Assembly: GCA_964530235.1 (NCBI GenBank)
Contig: CAZGYB010000001.1
Location: 248,001 to 312,000 of the forward strand
Length of the DNA: 64,000 nucleotides
From: UM-FILTER-33-9 sp964530235
GTDB taxonomy: Bacteria > Patescibacteriota > Microgenomatia > UBA1406 > GWC2-37-13
Direction: 5' to 3'
How positions within the stretch are numbered: position 1 is the stretch's first letter; each line of letters begins with the position of its first letter. A program made the position numbers and the translations under genes. A model generated the notes under the pieces. It was given only the letters and a program-made list of their open reading frames with translations, did no database searches and was not told the DNA's origin. Below are positions 22,555-31,223 of the stretch, in pieces.

Positions 22555-23217
22555 ATGAAGATTCATTATCGTCGACGAATTTCGAGGCAAAAATATACCG
22601 TACTTTTCAATTGTTTTATCGCTGATATTCCTGCATGTAAAGCGGGTGTTATTACCTCAGTAAACAGAAAAACAGCTGATAGATATTACAACATGTTTCG
22701 TTCTGTACTATTACACGATGCGTATCTTGAGCGTACGAGATCAGCACTTCAAAACGGAATAGAGATTGATGAATCGTATTTCGGACCAAAGCGAGTACGA
22801 GGGAAACGAGGACGGGGAGCTGGAAGAAAGATCATTGTATTTGGACTCCTGAAAAGAAAAGGAAGAATCTATACAGAAATCATTCGGAATACGGAGAAAG
22901 AGATTGTCATGCCTATTATTCGGAAAGTCGTAGCCTCTGGGTCTGATATCTACTCTGACGGCTGGAGATCATATGATGCACTGGCAGTATATGGATACAA
23001 TCACAAGAAGGTAAAACACTCAGAAAGTGAGTTTGCTCGTGAAGATGGAACACATATCAATGGAGTTGAATCATACTGGTCGTGGACAAAGCGAAGACTA
23101 GCTCAATTCAACGGACTTACCCAATCATTGTTTAGAAAATATCTGCTAGAATCAGAATGGAGATTTAATCATAGGGATTCACTTTCCTATGATTTAAAAA
23201 GATTGTTGAAAAGTTAA
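22555..23217 (+). CDS. IS1595/ISXO2-like transposase
   Basis: This transposase moves the surrounding IS. The catalytic triad is visible as Asp in EIDESYFG, Asp in YSDGWRSYD and the NGVES(YW) motif (Asn/Glu) in THINGVESYWSWTKRRL, which is typical of the ISXO2 branch. A basic linker (RVRGKRGRGAGRK) and the C-terminal RFNHR pattern complete it. At 220 aa it is full length and uninterrupted, so the IS may be active. A TATACT box lies 8 nt before the ATG. Confidence 0.92.
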   Translation: MKIHYRRRISRQKYTVLFNCFIADIPACKAGVITSVNRKTADRYYNMFRSVLLHDAYLERTRSALQNGIEIDESYFGPKRVRGKRGRGAGRKIIVFGLLKRKGRIYTEIIRNTEKEIVMPIIRKVVASGSDIYSDGWRSYDALAVYGYNHKKVKHSESEFAREDGTHINGVESYWSWTKRRLAQFNGLTQSLFRKYLLESEWRFNHRDSLSYDLKRLLKS

Positions 23218-23235
23218 GTTAACTGGGCAAGACCC
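23218..23235 (+). repeat. IS right terminal inverted repeat
   Basis: 18 bp, GTTAACTGGGCAAGACCC, overlapping the end of the transposase stop region and followed by the target duplication TCAGTTG. Confidence 0.92.
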
Positions 23236-23403
23236 TCAGTTGTTACCGGTCTATACCCCATTACTTGGCTTGCCGCTAACAGCTTATTTGTTCTTATGCT
23301 GGTTATTAGGTGTCAGCAAGTTAAGAGTTAAAAGAATTAAGATCTAACATGTTTCACAGTTTGTACCCTATCGGAATCAGGTTTCATTGTTATAATACTG
23401 TAG

Positions 23404-23499
23404 GTGTTAAAAACCATAGTCAATTTCAAAGGAGAGAAGAAAAAAGTTGAATGTATTGGGTGCGCACTGAAAGAAGTGAAAACATCAGTCAATACTTAA
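23404..23499 (+). pseudogene. Possible N-terminal fragment of a HIT-type gene
   Basis: A GTG 7 nt after TATAAT (23391-23396) opens a 31-codon frame with KKKVECIGCALKEVKT, resembling the CxxC start of some HIT-domain hydrolases, and then stops. The rest of 23243-23524 shows no gene. Confidence 0.3.
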
Positions 23500-23524
23500 A
23501 AATTTTCCTCTAGATGAAACATTT

Positions 23525-24289
23525 ATGCAAATAAAAAATCATTGGTTCGTTGTACTGTTAAATATTTTTTTCATTCCGTTCCTTTATTTTCTTGAGTGGC
23601 GGAAAAAGCATACAATGTATTCGCCACGGAAAGGAGTTTATTATAAGGTTCGCGTTAATACCTGGGACAAGTTTTCTGTTTTTGAGACATGGAAATTAAA
23701 CGTTTACGGAGATTTCAATTTTGGGAGCAACAAACCTACAATTTTGGATATTGGAGCGCATATCGGTGCTTTTGCAATCTTTGCTTCAGCGAAAGCGCCG
23801 AAAGGACGCATTTTTGCCTATGAACCGAATCCGGAAAGTTTTGAGCTTTTAAAAGATAATATAAAACATAATAAATGCAGCAATATCAAAATTTTTAATA
23901 CAGCAGTAACCGAAAAAAAAGGTTCAATGGAATTTTTTATTGATAAAAACAGCGTTCTTGGTTCGGTTTACAACAAGAACGGCAGGAAAGTTGTCATACC
24001 GACAGTCTCCCTTTCAGACATATTACTTGAAAATCGTTTACCTGCGGTTGATTTGCTAAAAATGGATGTTGAAGGGGCAGAATATCAAATTTTGTTTCAT
24101 ACCTCAAAAGAAACACTGTCTCAGATAAAGCGGATAGAGATGGAAGTGCATGAATTTTCTGAAAGCAAGGACAATGCGTTATCCATGGCGGACTTTCTTA
24201 CTGAAAATGGATTCAATGTAACGATGTCGGGGCCGTGGCTGCTCAAACACATATTTGGTATTTCTTATATTCGCGCAACAAGAGAATAG
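23525..24289 (+). CDS. FkbM-family methyltransferase
   Basis: It is an S-adenosylmethionine-dependent O-methyltransferase, often for glycans or glycolipids. Motif I is TILDIGAHIGAFAIFAS. GRIFAYEPNPESFELLKDNI and IKIFNTAVTEKKGSMEF follow as expected, then LLKMDVEGAEYQIL and IKRIEMEVHEF. An N-terminal hydrophobic stretch (residues 7-22) suggests peripheral membrane attachment. At 254 aa the gene is complete. It is the first ordinary chromosomal-type gene after the mobile region. Confidence 0.9.
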   Translation: MQIKNHWFVVLLNIFFIPFLYFLEWRKKHTMYSPRKGVYYKVRVNTWDKFSVFETWKLNVYGDFNFGSNKPTILDIGAHIGAFAIFASAKAPKGRIFAYEPNPESFELLKDNIKHNKCSNIKIFNTAVTEKKGSMEFFIDKNSVLGSVYNKNGRKVVIPTVSLSDILLENRLPAVDLLKMDVEGAEYQILFHTSKETLSQIKRIEMEVHEFSESKDNALSMADFLTENGFNVTMSGPWLLKHIFGISYIRATRE

Positions 24290-24315
24290 AATTATACTCA
24301 TTGTATAATGAAAGC

Positions 24316-24621
24316 ATGTCAAAGAATCCAGTTGTGAATGCACTCGGCGCATCAGTCTATATAATTCTGGTTGTTAGTGTTATGACGGTGGTTACGCAAC
24401 CCTTAAGGCATAAGCCTGATACGTTTTTCGCTCCAGTCATGGTTTTGTTTGTCCTCACTCTTTCTGTTGCAGTGATGGCATTTCTGTTTTTCTATCAACC
24501 CCTGCTATTGGTTATCGACGGAAGGAAAAAAGATGCGGTAAATCTTTTTGTTCAAACTGTCGGAATTTTTGCTCTTATTACTGCGTTGGTTTTAGTTCTC
24601 CTTTATTTAGGGCGAGTATAA
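24316..24621 (+). CDS. Small membrane protein with three TM segments, 101 aa
   Basis: Three hydrophobic helices are at about 12-30, 42-62 and 74-98. A charged cytoplasmic loop IDGRKKDAVN lies between the last two. The start at MSKNPVV is chosen because TATAAT (24304-24309) lies 6 nt upstream; the longer frame would start inside the methyltransferase gene. No known family. Confidence 0.6.
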   Translation: MSKNPVVNALGASVYIILVVSVMTVVTQPLRHKPDTFFAPVMVLFVLTLSVAVMAFLFFYQPLLLVIDGRKKDAVNLFVQTVGIFALITALVLVLLYLGRV

Positions 24622-24704
24622 GGTATACCATTGGGTATACTTAGCGCCATGTGTTATACTTCTTAATACGGCTCAGAGTTATTTTACCCATTATCACTTG
24701 AACT

Positions 24705-25448
24705 GTGGATAAACTTGTTTATATTGTTGTGTCAACCCTTCTTATTAGTCTTGCATCTTTGATGGGTGTTTTTACCCTGTCGATCAAAGAAAAAGTGTTA
24801 TCGAGGTTTCTTTTATTTCTGATTTCTTTATCTGCGGGGGCGCTCATGGGTGGGGCATTTCTTCATCTTCTCCCTGAAGCTTCGGAAAAAATTGATATTG
24901 GAAGTTTATATCCCATTGTCCTTCTGTCTTTTATCCTTTTTTTTCTTATTGAAAAACTACTCCACTGGCGTCATTGTCATAAAAATAACTGTGATACTCA
25001 TACGTTTGGATACATGAGTTTGTTGGGGGATGCGATCCATAACTTTCTTGACGGTTTGGTTATTGCAGGAACTTTTTTGATTGATATAAAACTGGGTCTA
25101 ATCACGACACTTGCAATCGCGTTGCACGAAATACCGCAAGAGCTTGGGGATTTCGGGGTGCTCTTACACTCAGGATTCAGCAGGAAAAAAGCTCTTATTT
25201 CCAACTTTTTAGTAGCGGCAACATCAATTCTTGGAGGTATCGTTGGATATTTTATTTCTTTTCAGATAGAACATATAACCTCATTTTTACTTCCGTTTGC
25301 TGCAGGAGGGTTTATCTACATTTCCGCTTCTGATTTGCTCCCTGAAATTAGAAAAGAAACCAGTCTCAAAAAATCCATGCTTTCGTTCGGCGTTTTTCTT
25401 GTAGGAATTCTTATGATGTTTTTGGTTAAATATATCGGTCACGAGTAG
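24705..25448 (+). CDS. ZIP-family divalent metal transporter
   Basis: It imports zinc or related divalent cations. Eight membrane segments are visible. The metal-binding helices carry LGDAIHNFLDGLVIAG (TM4) and IALHEIPQELGDFGVLLHSG (TM5), the signature of ZIP transporters. A His-rich loop WRHCHKNNCDTHTF lies between TM3 and TM4. The GTG start at 24705 gives 247 aa, the normal size. Confidence 0.93.
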   Translation: MDKLVYIVVSTLLISLASLMGVFTLSIKEKVLSRFLLFLISLSAGALMGGAFLHLLPEASEKIDIGSLYPIVLLSFILFFLIEKLLHWRHCHKNNCDTHTFGYMSLLGDAIHNFLDGLVIAGTFLIDIKLGLITTLAIALHEIPQELGDFGVLLHSGFSRKKALISNFLVAATSILGGIVGYFISFQIEHITSFLLPFAAGGFIYISASDLLPEIRKETSLKKSMLSFGVFLVGILMMFLVKYIGHE

Positions 25449-25465
25449 TTTTGTATTTTCAACAT

Positions 25466-25936
25466 ATGTTAGTGCATACGGTGAAATGGATTTCAAAAAT
25501 TAATTGGGGGAAAATAGGTATAGTTGCGTTTCTGTATACACTCTTTGCGACAGTTGTTCACCAGATTGAAGCACTGGTAAGTTTGAAATACTATATGATG
25601 TCTGAGTACTTTGGTGTCTGGAGTAAGCTCATGATGCCGAAAGCAGGTCCTCCTCCCCAGGAATTTTTTATTGCCTCAACTGTTTTAACCTTTACTACCG
25701 GAGTATCGCTGGCTTTGGTATATTGCTACATTCGTGATATGCTGCCAAAAAACAACAGAGAGCGGATATTTTTATTTGCAGATCTGATGATCGGTCTGCA
25801 GTTTGTTTTCTTTACTCTTCCGGTATATCTGTTATTTCATGTTCCGCCTATTCTTTTAGTAAGCTGGTTTGTTTCGAATTTTATTATTCTTGTTTTTACT
25901 TCGTTTATCTGTGTTAAGGTTATTGGGGGTAAATAA
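25466..25936 (+). CDS. Membrane protein, 156 aa
   Basis: Four hydrophobic segments (about 17-35, 66-85, 100-118 and 125-150) surround a loop with YMMSEYFGVWSKLMMPKAGP. The ATG at 25466 is preferred to an upstream TTG because it gives a clean N-terminus. The start is 17 bp after the ZIP gene, so the two may be cotranscribed. Family not recognised. Confidence 0.6.
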   Translation: MLVHTVKWISKINWGKIGIVAFLYTLFATVVHQIEALVSLKYYMMSEYFGVWSKLMMPKAGPPPQEFFIASTVLTFTTGVSLALVYCYIRDMLPKNNRERIFLFADLMIGLQFVFFTLPVYLLFHVPPILLVSWFVSNFIILVFTSFICVKVIGGK

Positions 25937-26038
25937 TTCTGCGGTGCAGGTTGTCGATAATGTTTTACTGTTGTAAGTGAAGGGCTCTGGAAAAAAATTT
26001 CACGAGATGCGGTAGCTTGTTCTTGTTATAATCAACTC

Positions 26039-26488
26039 ATGTTTGTTTGGCAAAAAGCTTTTCTCGCATTGTTTATCTTCGTTAATACTTTCTATTTGAA
26101 AAAAGCAGTTGGAGAGATTTTGAAAAAGAAAAATGCATACGGGTTGACTCCGTATCTTTTTCCAGCCGGGATTTTTGTCTGGGGGGATATTCTGATCATT
26201 GGTCCGTTCTGGATTGTGGTTTCACTTATATCGTTTGCAGGAAACAGCTGGAATCTATTTTGTCTGTTTTTCTCAGTTTTCTGGGCAGTACGAAGTTTTG
26301 GGGAAACAAATTATTGGCTGAACCAGCAGTTTTCACCGTTAAAACGAAACCCTCCTGAAAAACTTTTTGGATACCGATTTTTCCCCGACGACTCAATATG
26401 GTTTGTCTATCAAATTGTTCATCAGTGCATTACCGTTTTTGCGGTGATTGCCTCGATTTACTTTGCATATCAGTGGCTGATACAATAA
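26039..26488 (+). CDS. Membrane protein, 149 aa
   Basis: There are four TM segments, the first within residues 4-20 and the last at 128-147. A polar loop with NYWLNQQFSPLKRNPP and FPDDSIWFVYQIVHQ lies in between. An extended -10 box (26027-26032, TATAAT) is 6 nt from the ATG. I do not know the family; no enzymatic motif is visible. Confidence 0.6.
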   Translation: MFVWQKAFLALFIFVNTFYLKKAVGEILKKKNAYGLTPYLFPAGIFVWGDILIIGPFWIVVSLISFAGNSWNLFCLFFSVFWAVRSFGETNYWLNQQFSPLKRNPPEKLFGYRFFPDDSIWFVYQIVHQCITVFAVIASIYFAYQWLIQ

Positions 26489-26515
26489 AGCTACGTTATT
26501 AATTTATTTTTTTCC

Positions 26516-27022
26516 ATGGTTAAAAAAATTCAGGAAAAAAGTGAGGAAGCACAAATAGAAGATAAGGAAAAAGTGTCAACCTTTACAAAACTGCGCACGA
26601 GTCACAAATTCCGTTTGGGATTGATCCTTGTTCTTATGGCGGTTGTTGCAGTTCTTTTTGTCTTTTGGCAAAAGGCTCGGGTTGTTCTTGTTGTAGCATT
26701 CATAGCACTGCTTGCAGCGCTTGGTTTGGAAGTATCGCAAAAAGACTGGGACCTGCAGAAGCTGTGGTCAACAAAGTCTTTTCAGAAGTCAGAGGTAAAG
26801 CGGGATGTAAAAGGTAATATTCTGTTTGATAAGCTGGGAAATATTACAACTGATGCATCGGTTGGAAAAAAATCCGATGAATACAACTGTGATGACTTTA
26901 CAACACAGCCTGAAGCTCAAGCCTTTTTTACTAAAGTTGGAGGAGTGGGCAACGATGTAAACCGGCTTGACGGAGATAAAGACGGAAACGCATGTGAAGG
27001 TTTGCCGAGGGGGAGTAATTAA
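26516..27022 (+). CDS. Membrane protein with C-terminal excalibur calcium-binding domain
   Basis: Two membrane segments (about 38-52 and 56-73) are followed by a linker and the excalibur domain at about 125-165: YNCDDFTTQPEAQAFF, then the Ca-binding loop NRLDGDKDGNACEGLP with the two conserved Cys. The domain is extracytoplasmic in other bacteria and often follows nuclease or surface domains. At 168 aa no catalytic part is present. Confidence 0.8.
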   Translation: MVKKIQEKSEEAQIEDKEKVSTFTKLRTSHKFRLGLILVLMAVVAVLFVFWQKARVVLVVAFIALLAALGLEVSQKDWDLQKLWSTKSFQKSEVKRDVKGNILFDKLGNITTDASVGKKSDEYNCDDFTTQPEAQAFFTKVGGVGNDVNRLDGDKDGNACEGLPRGSN

Positions 27023-27038
27023 AGACAGTTTACTCAGC

Positions 27039-27350
27039 TTAAAATATTTCTTTCCAGGAGGTTACATTAAAAACTCCGTTTGAATTTGATATACGAAGCT
27101 CGATTTTTCTTTGGTGATTGTTGACAGTTGCGGTTGAGGTTGCAATTTTCGGATTATCTCCGGATACGGAAATTAGAACAGTTCCGCCGTTTTCATTGAT
27201 AGTTTCCCCGGTGTAAGACGGGTTTCGCAAGATACGGATCATTGCGTTTTCGGCACCGTTTTCAGCCATTTGGTATGCGGATAATCCTTCCTGAAACATT
27301 GAAGCATTGAGTGAATTGGTTGCGATAAGAAAAAAAGAACATAAAGCCTT
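27039..27350 (-). pseudogene. Truncated PilX-like prepilin fragment
   Basis: The frame contains ATNSLNASMFQEGLSAYQMA, then ENGAENAMIRILRNPSYTG and the final VTSWKEIF, which match the part of PilX-like minor pilins after the hydrophobic helix. The leader and the helix itself are missing: upstream codons read KALCSFFL after a TAA. No promoter or plausible start with signal is present, so this is probably a decayed gene. The 210 bp beyond it holds no gene that I can see. Confidence 0.55.
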
Positions 27351-27560
27351 TTATTATTTTCAATTTATATCTTCATATTAACAAAGCGTTTATTGGTTAA
27401 AAACAGCAGTTTGTCCCAATATGTTTGTGAATGATACTTCTATCTTGGTTTTTAAGAGTCTCTTTTTCTTAACATGGTCTAAAACGCCTCCCATTGACAA
27501 AGAGTGATAAAACTATTACTATATAAGTATAAGTATTAACATAAGTTTATTGTAAACACA

Positions 27561-28238
27561 ATGAAAATAGGAATATTGGGGACAGGTATTGTGGGAAAAT
27601 CACATGCTGAAAAACTGGTTTCACTCGGTCATGAGGTAATGATGGGGACAAGGGATGAAAAGCAAGCGGGTGATCCCGAAAAGAAAGACCTTATGGGAAC
27701 TGTGTTTTCCGAATGGAAACAGAAACATCCAAAAATAAAAGTTGCAAGCTTTCCGGAAACCGCACAGCATGGAGAAATAATCATCAATGCGCTGAAGGGC
27801 GAAATTTCTGTCTCTGTCTTAAAAACGCTTTCAGAATATCTTGTCGGGAAAGTGGTGATAGATCTTTCTAATCCTTTAGATTTTTCAAAAGGAAGTCCGC
27901 CGAGTTTGTTTGTCTGCAATACCGATTCGCTTGGTGAACAAATACAGCGAGCGCTTCCCCAAACACACATCGTGAAAACATTTAATACGATGAATGCGAT
28001 GTTGCAGGTAAACCCACAGACGCTTGCTCAAGGAGACCATCAAATTTTTGTCAGCGGAAACGAACAGTCAGCCAAATCCCGCGTGATAGAACTGCTTCGG
28101 TCTTACGGGTGGAGGCACATTCTTGATTTGGGGGACATTTCGACCGCAAGAGGGACCGAGATGATGTTGCCCTTATGGTTACGTCTATGGAATGCTCTGC
28201 AAAGCCCAATGTTCAACATGAAAGTTGTAACAGAATAA
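27561..28238 (+). CDS. NADPH-F420 reductase-like oxidoreductase
   Basis: A Rossmann domain opens the protein (KIGILGTGIVGKSHAEKL with a GxGxxG pattern), followed by GHEVMMGTRDEKQAG, which reads the adenine phosphate. A central IINALKGEISVSVLKTL, DLSNPLDFSKGSPPSLF and the end RGTEMMLPLWLRLW match the F420-dependent NADP reductase-like family. These proteins often reduce flavin or F420 or act on unknown ketones. F420 itself is not indicated by neighbours. Confidence 0.85.
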   Translation: MKIGILGTGIVGKSHAEKLVSLGHEVMMGTRDEKQAGDPEKKDLMGTVFSEWKQKHPKIKVASFPETAQHGEIIINALKGEISVSVLKTLSEYLVGKVVIDLSNPLDFSKGSPPSLFVCNTDSLGEQIQRALPQTHIVKTFNTMNAMLQVNPQTLAQGDHQIFVSGNEQSAKSRVIELLRSYGWRHILDLGDISTARGTEMMLPLWLRLWNALQSPMFNMKVVTE

Positions 28239-28266
28239 TACTAATTATTAGTTTTGATTTAGTGTT

Positions 28267-28623
28267 ATGTTAAATCTCAATTCAGTTTTGATTGGTTCTT
28301 CCCAACCGAAGGTTCTTGCTGATTTTTATGAAAAAATTCTGGGACGCAAACCAGACATGCATGAGGAAAAGTGGTGGGGGTGGTCTGTCGGTAGTTCATT
28401 TTTTTCAATCGGCAGTCACTCAAAGGTGAAAGGTAAGTCAAAAGATCCTTCACGCATTCTGTTGAATTTTGAAACAAAAGAGGTTGAAAAGGAATACAAG
28501 CGGATGGTGAAGCTTGGCGCTGTTTCGGTTAAGAAGCCCTACATGATTGACAATATGTGGATCGCAACACTTGCAGATTCCGATGGAAACTACTTCCAGC
28601 TCATGACACCGTGGGAGGAGTAG
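28267..28623 (+). CDS. VOC-family (glyoxalase/bleomycin-resistance fold) protein
   Basis: One beta-alpha-beta-beta-beta pair is complete in 118 aa: LNSVLIGSSQPKVLADFYEK at the start and TLADSDGNYFQLMTPW at the end. The expected metal-ligand positions are partly replaced (no His in the first strand), so it may be a binding protein and not an enzyme. It lies 28 bp after the reductase gene. Confidence 0.8.
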   Translation: MLNLNSVLIGSSQPKVLADFYEKILGRKPDMHEEKWWGWSVGSSFFSIGSHSKVKGKSKDPSRILLNFETKEVEKEYKRMVKLGAVSVKKPYMIDNMWIATLADSDGNYFQLMTPWEE

Positions 28624-28642
28624 AAATGTGTATAATAAGCAT

Positions 28643-29095
28643 GTGAACCAAAGTAAAAAAAAGGTTGTAGAACAAATCGTATTATACATTGCATGGTTTC
28701 AAGCCGTTCTCGCAACCCTTGGAAGCCTTTTTTTTAGCGAGGTGATGCTGTTTCCGCCCTGCACCCTCTGCTGGTATCAGCGGATCTGTATGTATCCGCT
28801 TGTTGCGGTTTTTGCAGTTGGCATCTTTGGAAATGACAAAAATGTTTATCGGTATGCACTTCCGTTAAGCATTTCTGGTTTTCTTATCTCGCTCTATCAC
28901 AACTTGCTTTACTATCAGATTATTCCGCAAGGGCTTCAACAGTGTGCTGTTGGAGTGTCCTGTACAAAAACATTTATTGCCTGGTTTGGATTTTTGACAA
29001 TTCCGCTTCTTTCCCTTGTTGCGTTTACTGTGATTACTCTTTGTTTGTTCGTTTTGATCAGATTGCGTGGTCAAAATAGGTTAACCACGAGTTAA
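28643..29095 (+). CDS. DsbB/BdbC-type disulfide bond formation protein
   Basis: It re-oxidises a DsbA-like partner and passes electrons to quinone. Four TM helices are visible. The first redox pair is PPCTLCWYQRI and the second is QQCAVGVSCTKT with the wider spacing usual in BdbC-type proteins. The GTG at 28643 is chosen because TATAAT (28631-28636) ends 6 nt before it; the in-frame GTG at 28628 would lie upstream of that box. No DsbA partner is in the window. Confidence 0.92.
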   Translation: MNQSKKKVVEQIVLYIAWFQAVLATLGSLFFSEVMLFPPCTLCWYQRICMYPLVAVFAVGIFGNDKNVYRYALPLSISGFLISLYHNLLYYQIIPQGLQQCAVGVSCTKTFIAWFGFLTIPLLSLVAFTVITLCLFVLIRLRGQNRLTTS

Positions 29096-29110
29096 AATTC
29101 ATTGCTAAAA

Positions 29111-29118
29111 AGGAGGTG
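29111..29118 (+). promoter_or_regulatory. Strong Shine-Dalgarno
   Basis: AGGAGGTG lies 6 nt before the ATG at 29125 and decides this start over the in-frame GTG at 29116, which overlaps it. Such a perfect site is rare in this window. Confidence 0.75.
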
Positions 29119-29124
29119 AGGGAT

Positions 29125-29379
29125 ATGGATAACATATGTCAAAGTTGTGGCATGCCACTGCGAAATGAAGCGGATTTCGGAACAAACAGCGATAAAAGCA
29201 AAAGCAGTGAATTCTGTTTTCACTGCTTTCAAAATGGTGCATTTTTAGATCAGGGAATTACCGTGCAGGAAAAAATCGACAAGAATGTACGGTTTGGCGT
29301 ACAAATGGGAATGACTGAAACTGTTGCAAGAAACATGGCTGAGGAACTGCTCCCCACACTGAAACGGTGGAAAAAATAA
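29125..29379 (+). CDS. Zinc-ribbon protein (Zn_ribbon_2 type)
   Basis: An 84-aa protein with CQSCGMPL at residues 5-12 and FCFHCFQNG near 33, a complete four-Cys zinc site, then a helical tail (GMTETVARNMAEELLPTLKRW). Members of this family are common but of unknown function, perhaps as small regulators. The start is set by the ribosome binding site at 29111-29118. Confidence 0.85.
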   Translation: MDNICQSCGMPLRNEADFGTNSDKSKSSEFCFHCFQNGAFLDQGITVQEKIDKNVRFGVQMGMTETVARNMAEELLPTLKRWKK

Positions 29380-29408
29380 ATGAATAAAATAGCTGAAAAG
29401 AAACTTTG

Positions 29409-31055
29409 TCATGCTGCTGTCGCTTGAGTCATTTGCAGTGAAGATGGTTCAGATATAAAAAAGTCAGCAATTCCGTTAAATAGGAATCTAAGATTTTGAA
29501 GTATTTCAGGATTTCCCGGTTCAAGTTCTATTGCGCATGATATTGTTTTTGTTGCTGCCGTATAGAATGGGTTCATAAATAGAGCAGTTTTATCTGCATT
29601 TTCTTTCATTCGAACGCTCGCATACGCAAGCAAATCAGTTATTGTCTTTATGGTTCTGCTTTGTAGTCTATCATCCTGAAGGGTACGCGAAAGGAGCGCT
29701 ACCGAAATATTTCTCAGTAGTGATATGCGTAAGCATCTATCTGCCCAGGTTATTAACCGGTCTGGAAAAGGAGGAAACGCTGCGTCATGAGCAACTCGAA
29801 GTGAGGTGACCTCCGGATAAACCATAATTCCAAGCGGCGCAGTACAGCCCATTACTTCAGGAAAAGGTTTGTTGCTTTGTGCAAATGCGCTTTTAAGTTC
29901 TTTAAAAAACAGAGCAGTATATTCGAGTGAAGTTCTGCTTTTATCACTAAAATGTGGTGAGCAAGTTTGGGCAACTGTTAAAAAATCTAACTTAAGCATT
30001 TCTGCTGAAGGAAATGTGAGAATCTTTTGAATAATCCAAGCCCTTGCTTCTGGATTTGAAATATCTATCCCATAAAATTGACTTGTTTTATATGCTTCTT
30101 TCAGTCTTTCGACGAGGTTTCCTTGACTAAGAATGTGTGGAAATTGTGGTGTCGATACATGCAGAGGTTTACCATTATGATCTTTTATTAAATATGCAGC
30201 TGGAATAGTGTGGGATTGAGCTTCACTTATTCGAAACGGGTCATACCAGAGTCCGATTCTCATATTGTACCTACGAATGTTATCACGAATTCTTTCCATT
30301 TCTTGAGTCGATAAGTACTGCCAGCCATCATCTAACATAACCATATCTACCCTTGCTTTAGCTAACTCCGGCAATTCTTTAATAAGGGAATCAGGATCTA
30401 TTTTTGTACCGTATCTGTGCCATGTGCAATAAACAATATTTGATTCTTTCGCAGTATCAAATTTTTTTGGGAATTGCTCAGCATACCGAGGAAAAAAATT
30501 TCCTTGTGTATCTACAACAAATGCTACCTCTCTATGTTGGTCTGTTGTTCTGCCACCCTCGTAATCTCGGACATAAAAGAGTTTTAATGTATTGTCTTTC
30601 TTACCTAATACAAACCATTCAAGGGCTTTTCCATCAGGAACTGCCCCAATAAATACTTGTTTCTGATCAGCGGTAGCTACTCCTATCCACTGTCCTGAAA
30701 TATTTTCTATAGTTATTCCAAGAGTTTCTTCGAGTTGTTTTAATAAATTTTGCTTGAGACGAACTTCAAGCGGATCTGTATATCTACTTGTTGTTTTAAA
30801 GCGTTTTAAATTAGTTCGTTGCGATCTTGAGTTTAATACATCATAAACTCCGCACAAGGCATCTGGTGTATCTATTTGTGAGTTTGTTCCTGACCCGTTT
30901 ACTTGCACTGAAACGACTTCGGAAGAAGGAAGTGATACTTCTAAAATCTCAAAAGGTCTACCGCTTTTAGTTTCAAAGTGTTGGACAATACAAGCAGGTT
31001 TGTCTAATGTTATTCTCTGGTTTACAGTGGGTATTTCAGTGGAAGCTTCCGTCAT
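29409..31055 (-). CDS. GH36-like alpha-galactosidase-type glycosidase
   Basis: It is a predicted retaining glycosidase acting on alpha-linked galactose-type sugars. An N-terminal beta domain (1-200) precedes a TIM barrel: VMLDDGWQYLS (strand with the Asp pair), RIGLWYDPFRIS, then MLKLDFLTVA near 358 with the nucleophile Asp, and RVAHDA near 425 with the acid/base Asp. A C-terminal helical or beta part ends the 548-aa protein. There is no signal peptide, so it would act in the cytoplasm. Substrate assignment is by family only. Confidence 0.82.
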   Translation of the reverse strand: MTEASTEIPTVNQRITLDKPACIVQHFETKSGRPFEILEVSLPSSEVVSVQVNGSGTNSQIDTPDALCGVYDVLNSRSQRTNLKRFKTTSRYTDPLEVRLKQNLLKQLEETLGITIENISGQWIGVATADQKQVFIGAVPDGKALEWFVLGKKDNTLKLFYVRDYEGGRTTDQHREVAFVVDTQGNFFPRYAEQFPKKFDTAKESNIVYCTWHRYGTKIDPDSLIKELPELAKARVDMVMLDDGWQYLSTQEMERIRDNIRRYNMRIGLWYDPFRISEAQSHTIPAAYLIKDHNGKPLHVSTPQFPHILSQGNLVERLKEAYKTSQFYGIDISNPEARAWIIQKILTFPSAEMLKLDFLTVAQTCSPHFSDKSRTSLEYTALFFKELKSAFAQSNKPFPEVMGCTAPLGIMVYPEVTSLRVAHDAAFPPFPDRLITWADRCLRISLLRNISVALLSRTLQDDRLQSRTIKTITDLLAYASVRMKENADKTALFMNPFYTAATKTISCAIELEPGNPEILQNLRFLFNGIADFFISEPSSLQMTQATAA

Positions 31056-31223
31056 AGCGTATTAGTTTATTCAATTATTATTATAATCTATTTTTTTAAA
31101 AGCATCTGTTTGAAGGCGGTACAGATTTGCATTTCAGCCCTTGTTTACAGTGAGTTTTATAACTTCTTTTCCAAGGTTAATTGTCAGTACGGACAAAAAG
31201 ACTCTGTGATAAACTAGTACTAT

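Larger units (their letters stand above)
22496..23235 (+). mobile_element. IS1595-family insertion sequence, 740 bp
   Basis: Perfect 18-bp terminal inverted repeats begin GGGTCTTGCCCAG at 22496 and mirror at 23218-23235. They are flanked by the 7-bp direct repeat TCAGTTG (22489-22495 and 23236-23242), a target duplication. One transposase gene fills the element. Intact ends and target duplication indicate a recent insertion. Confidence 0.9.
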
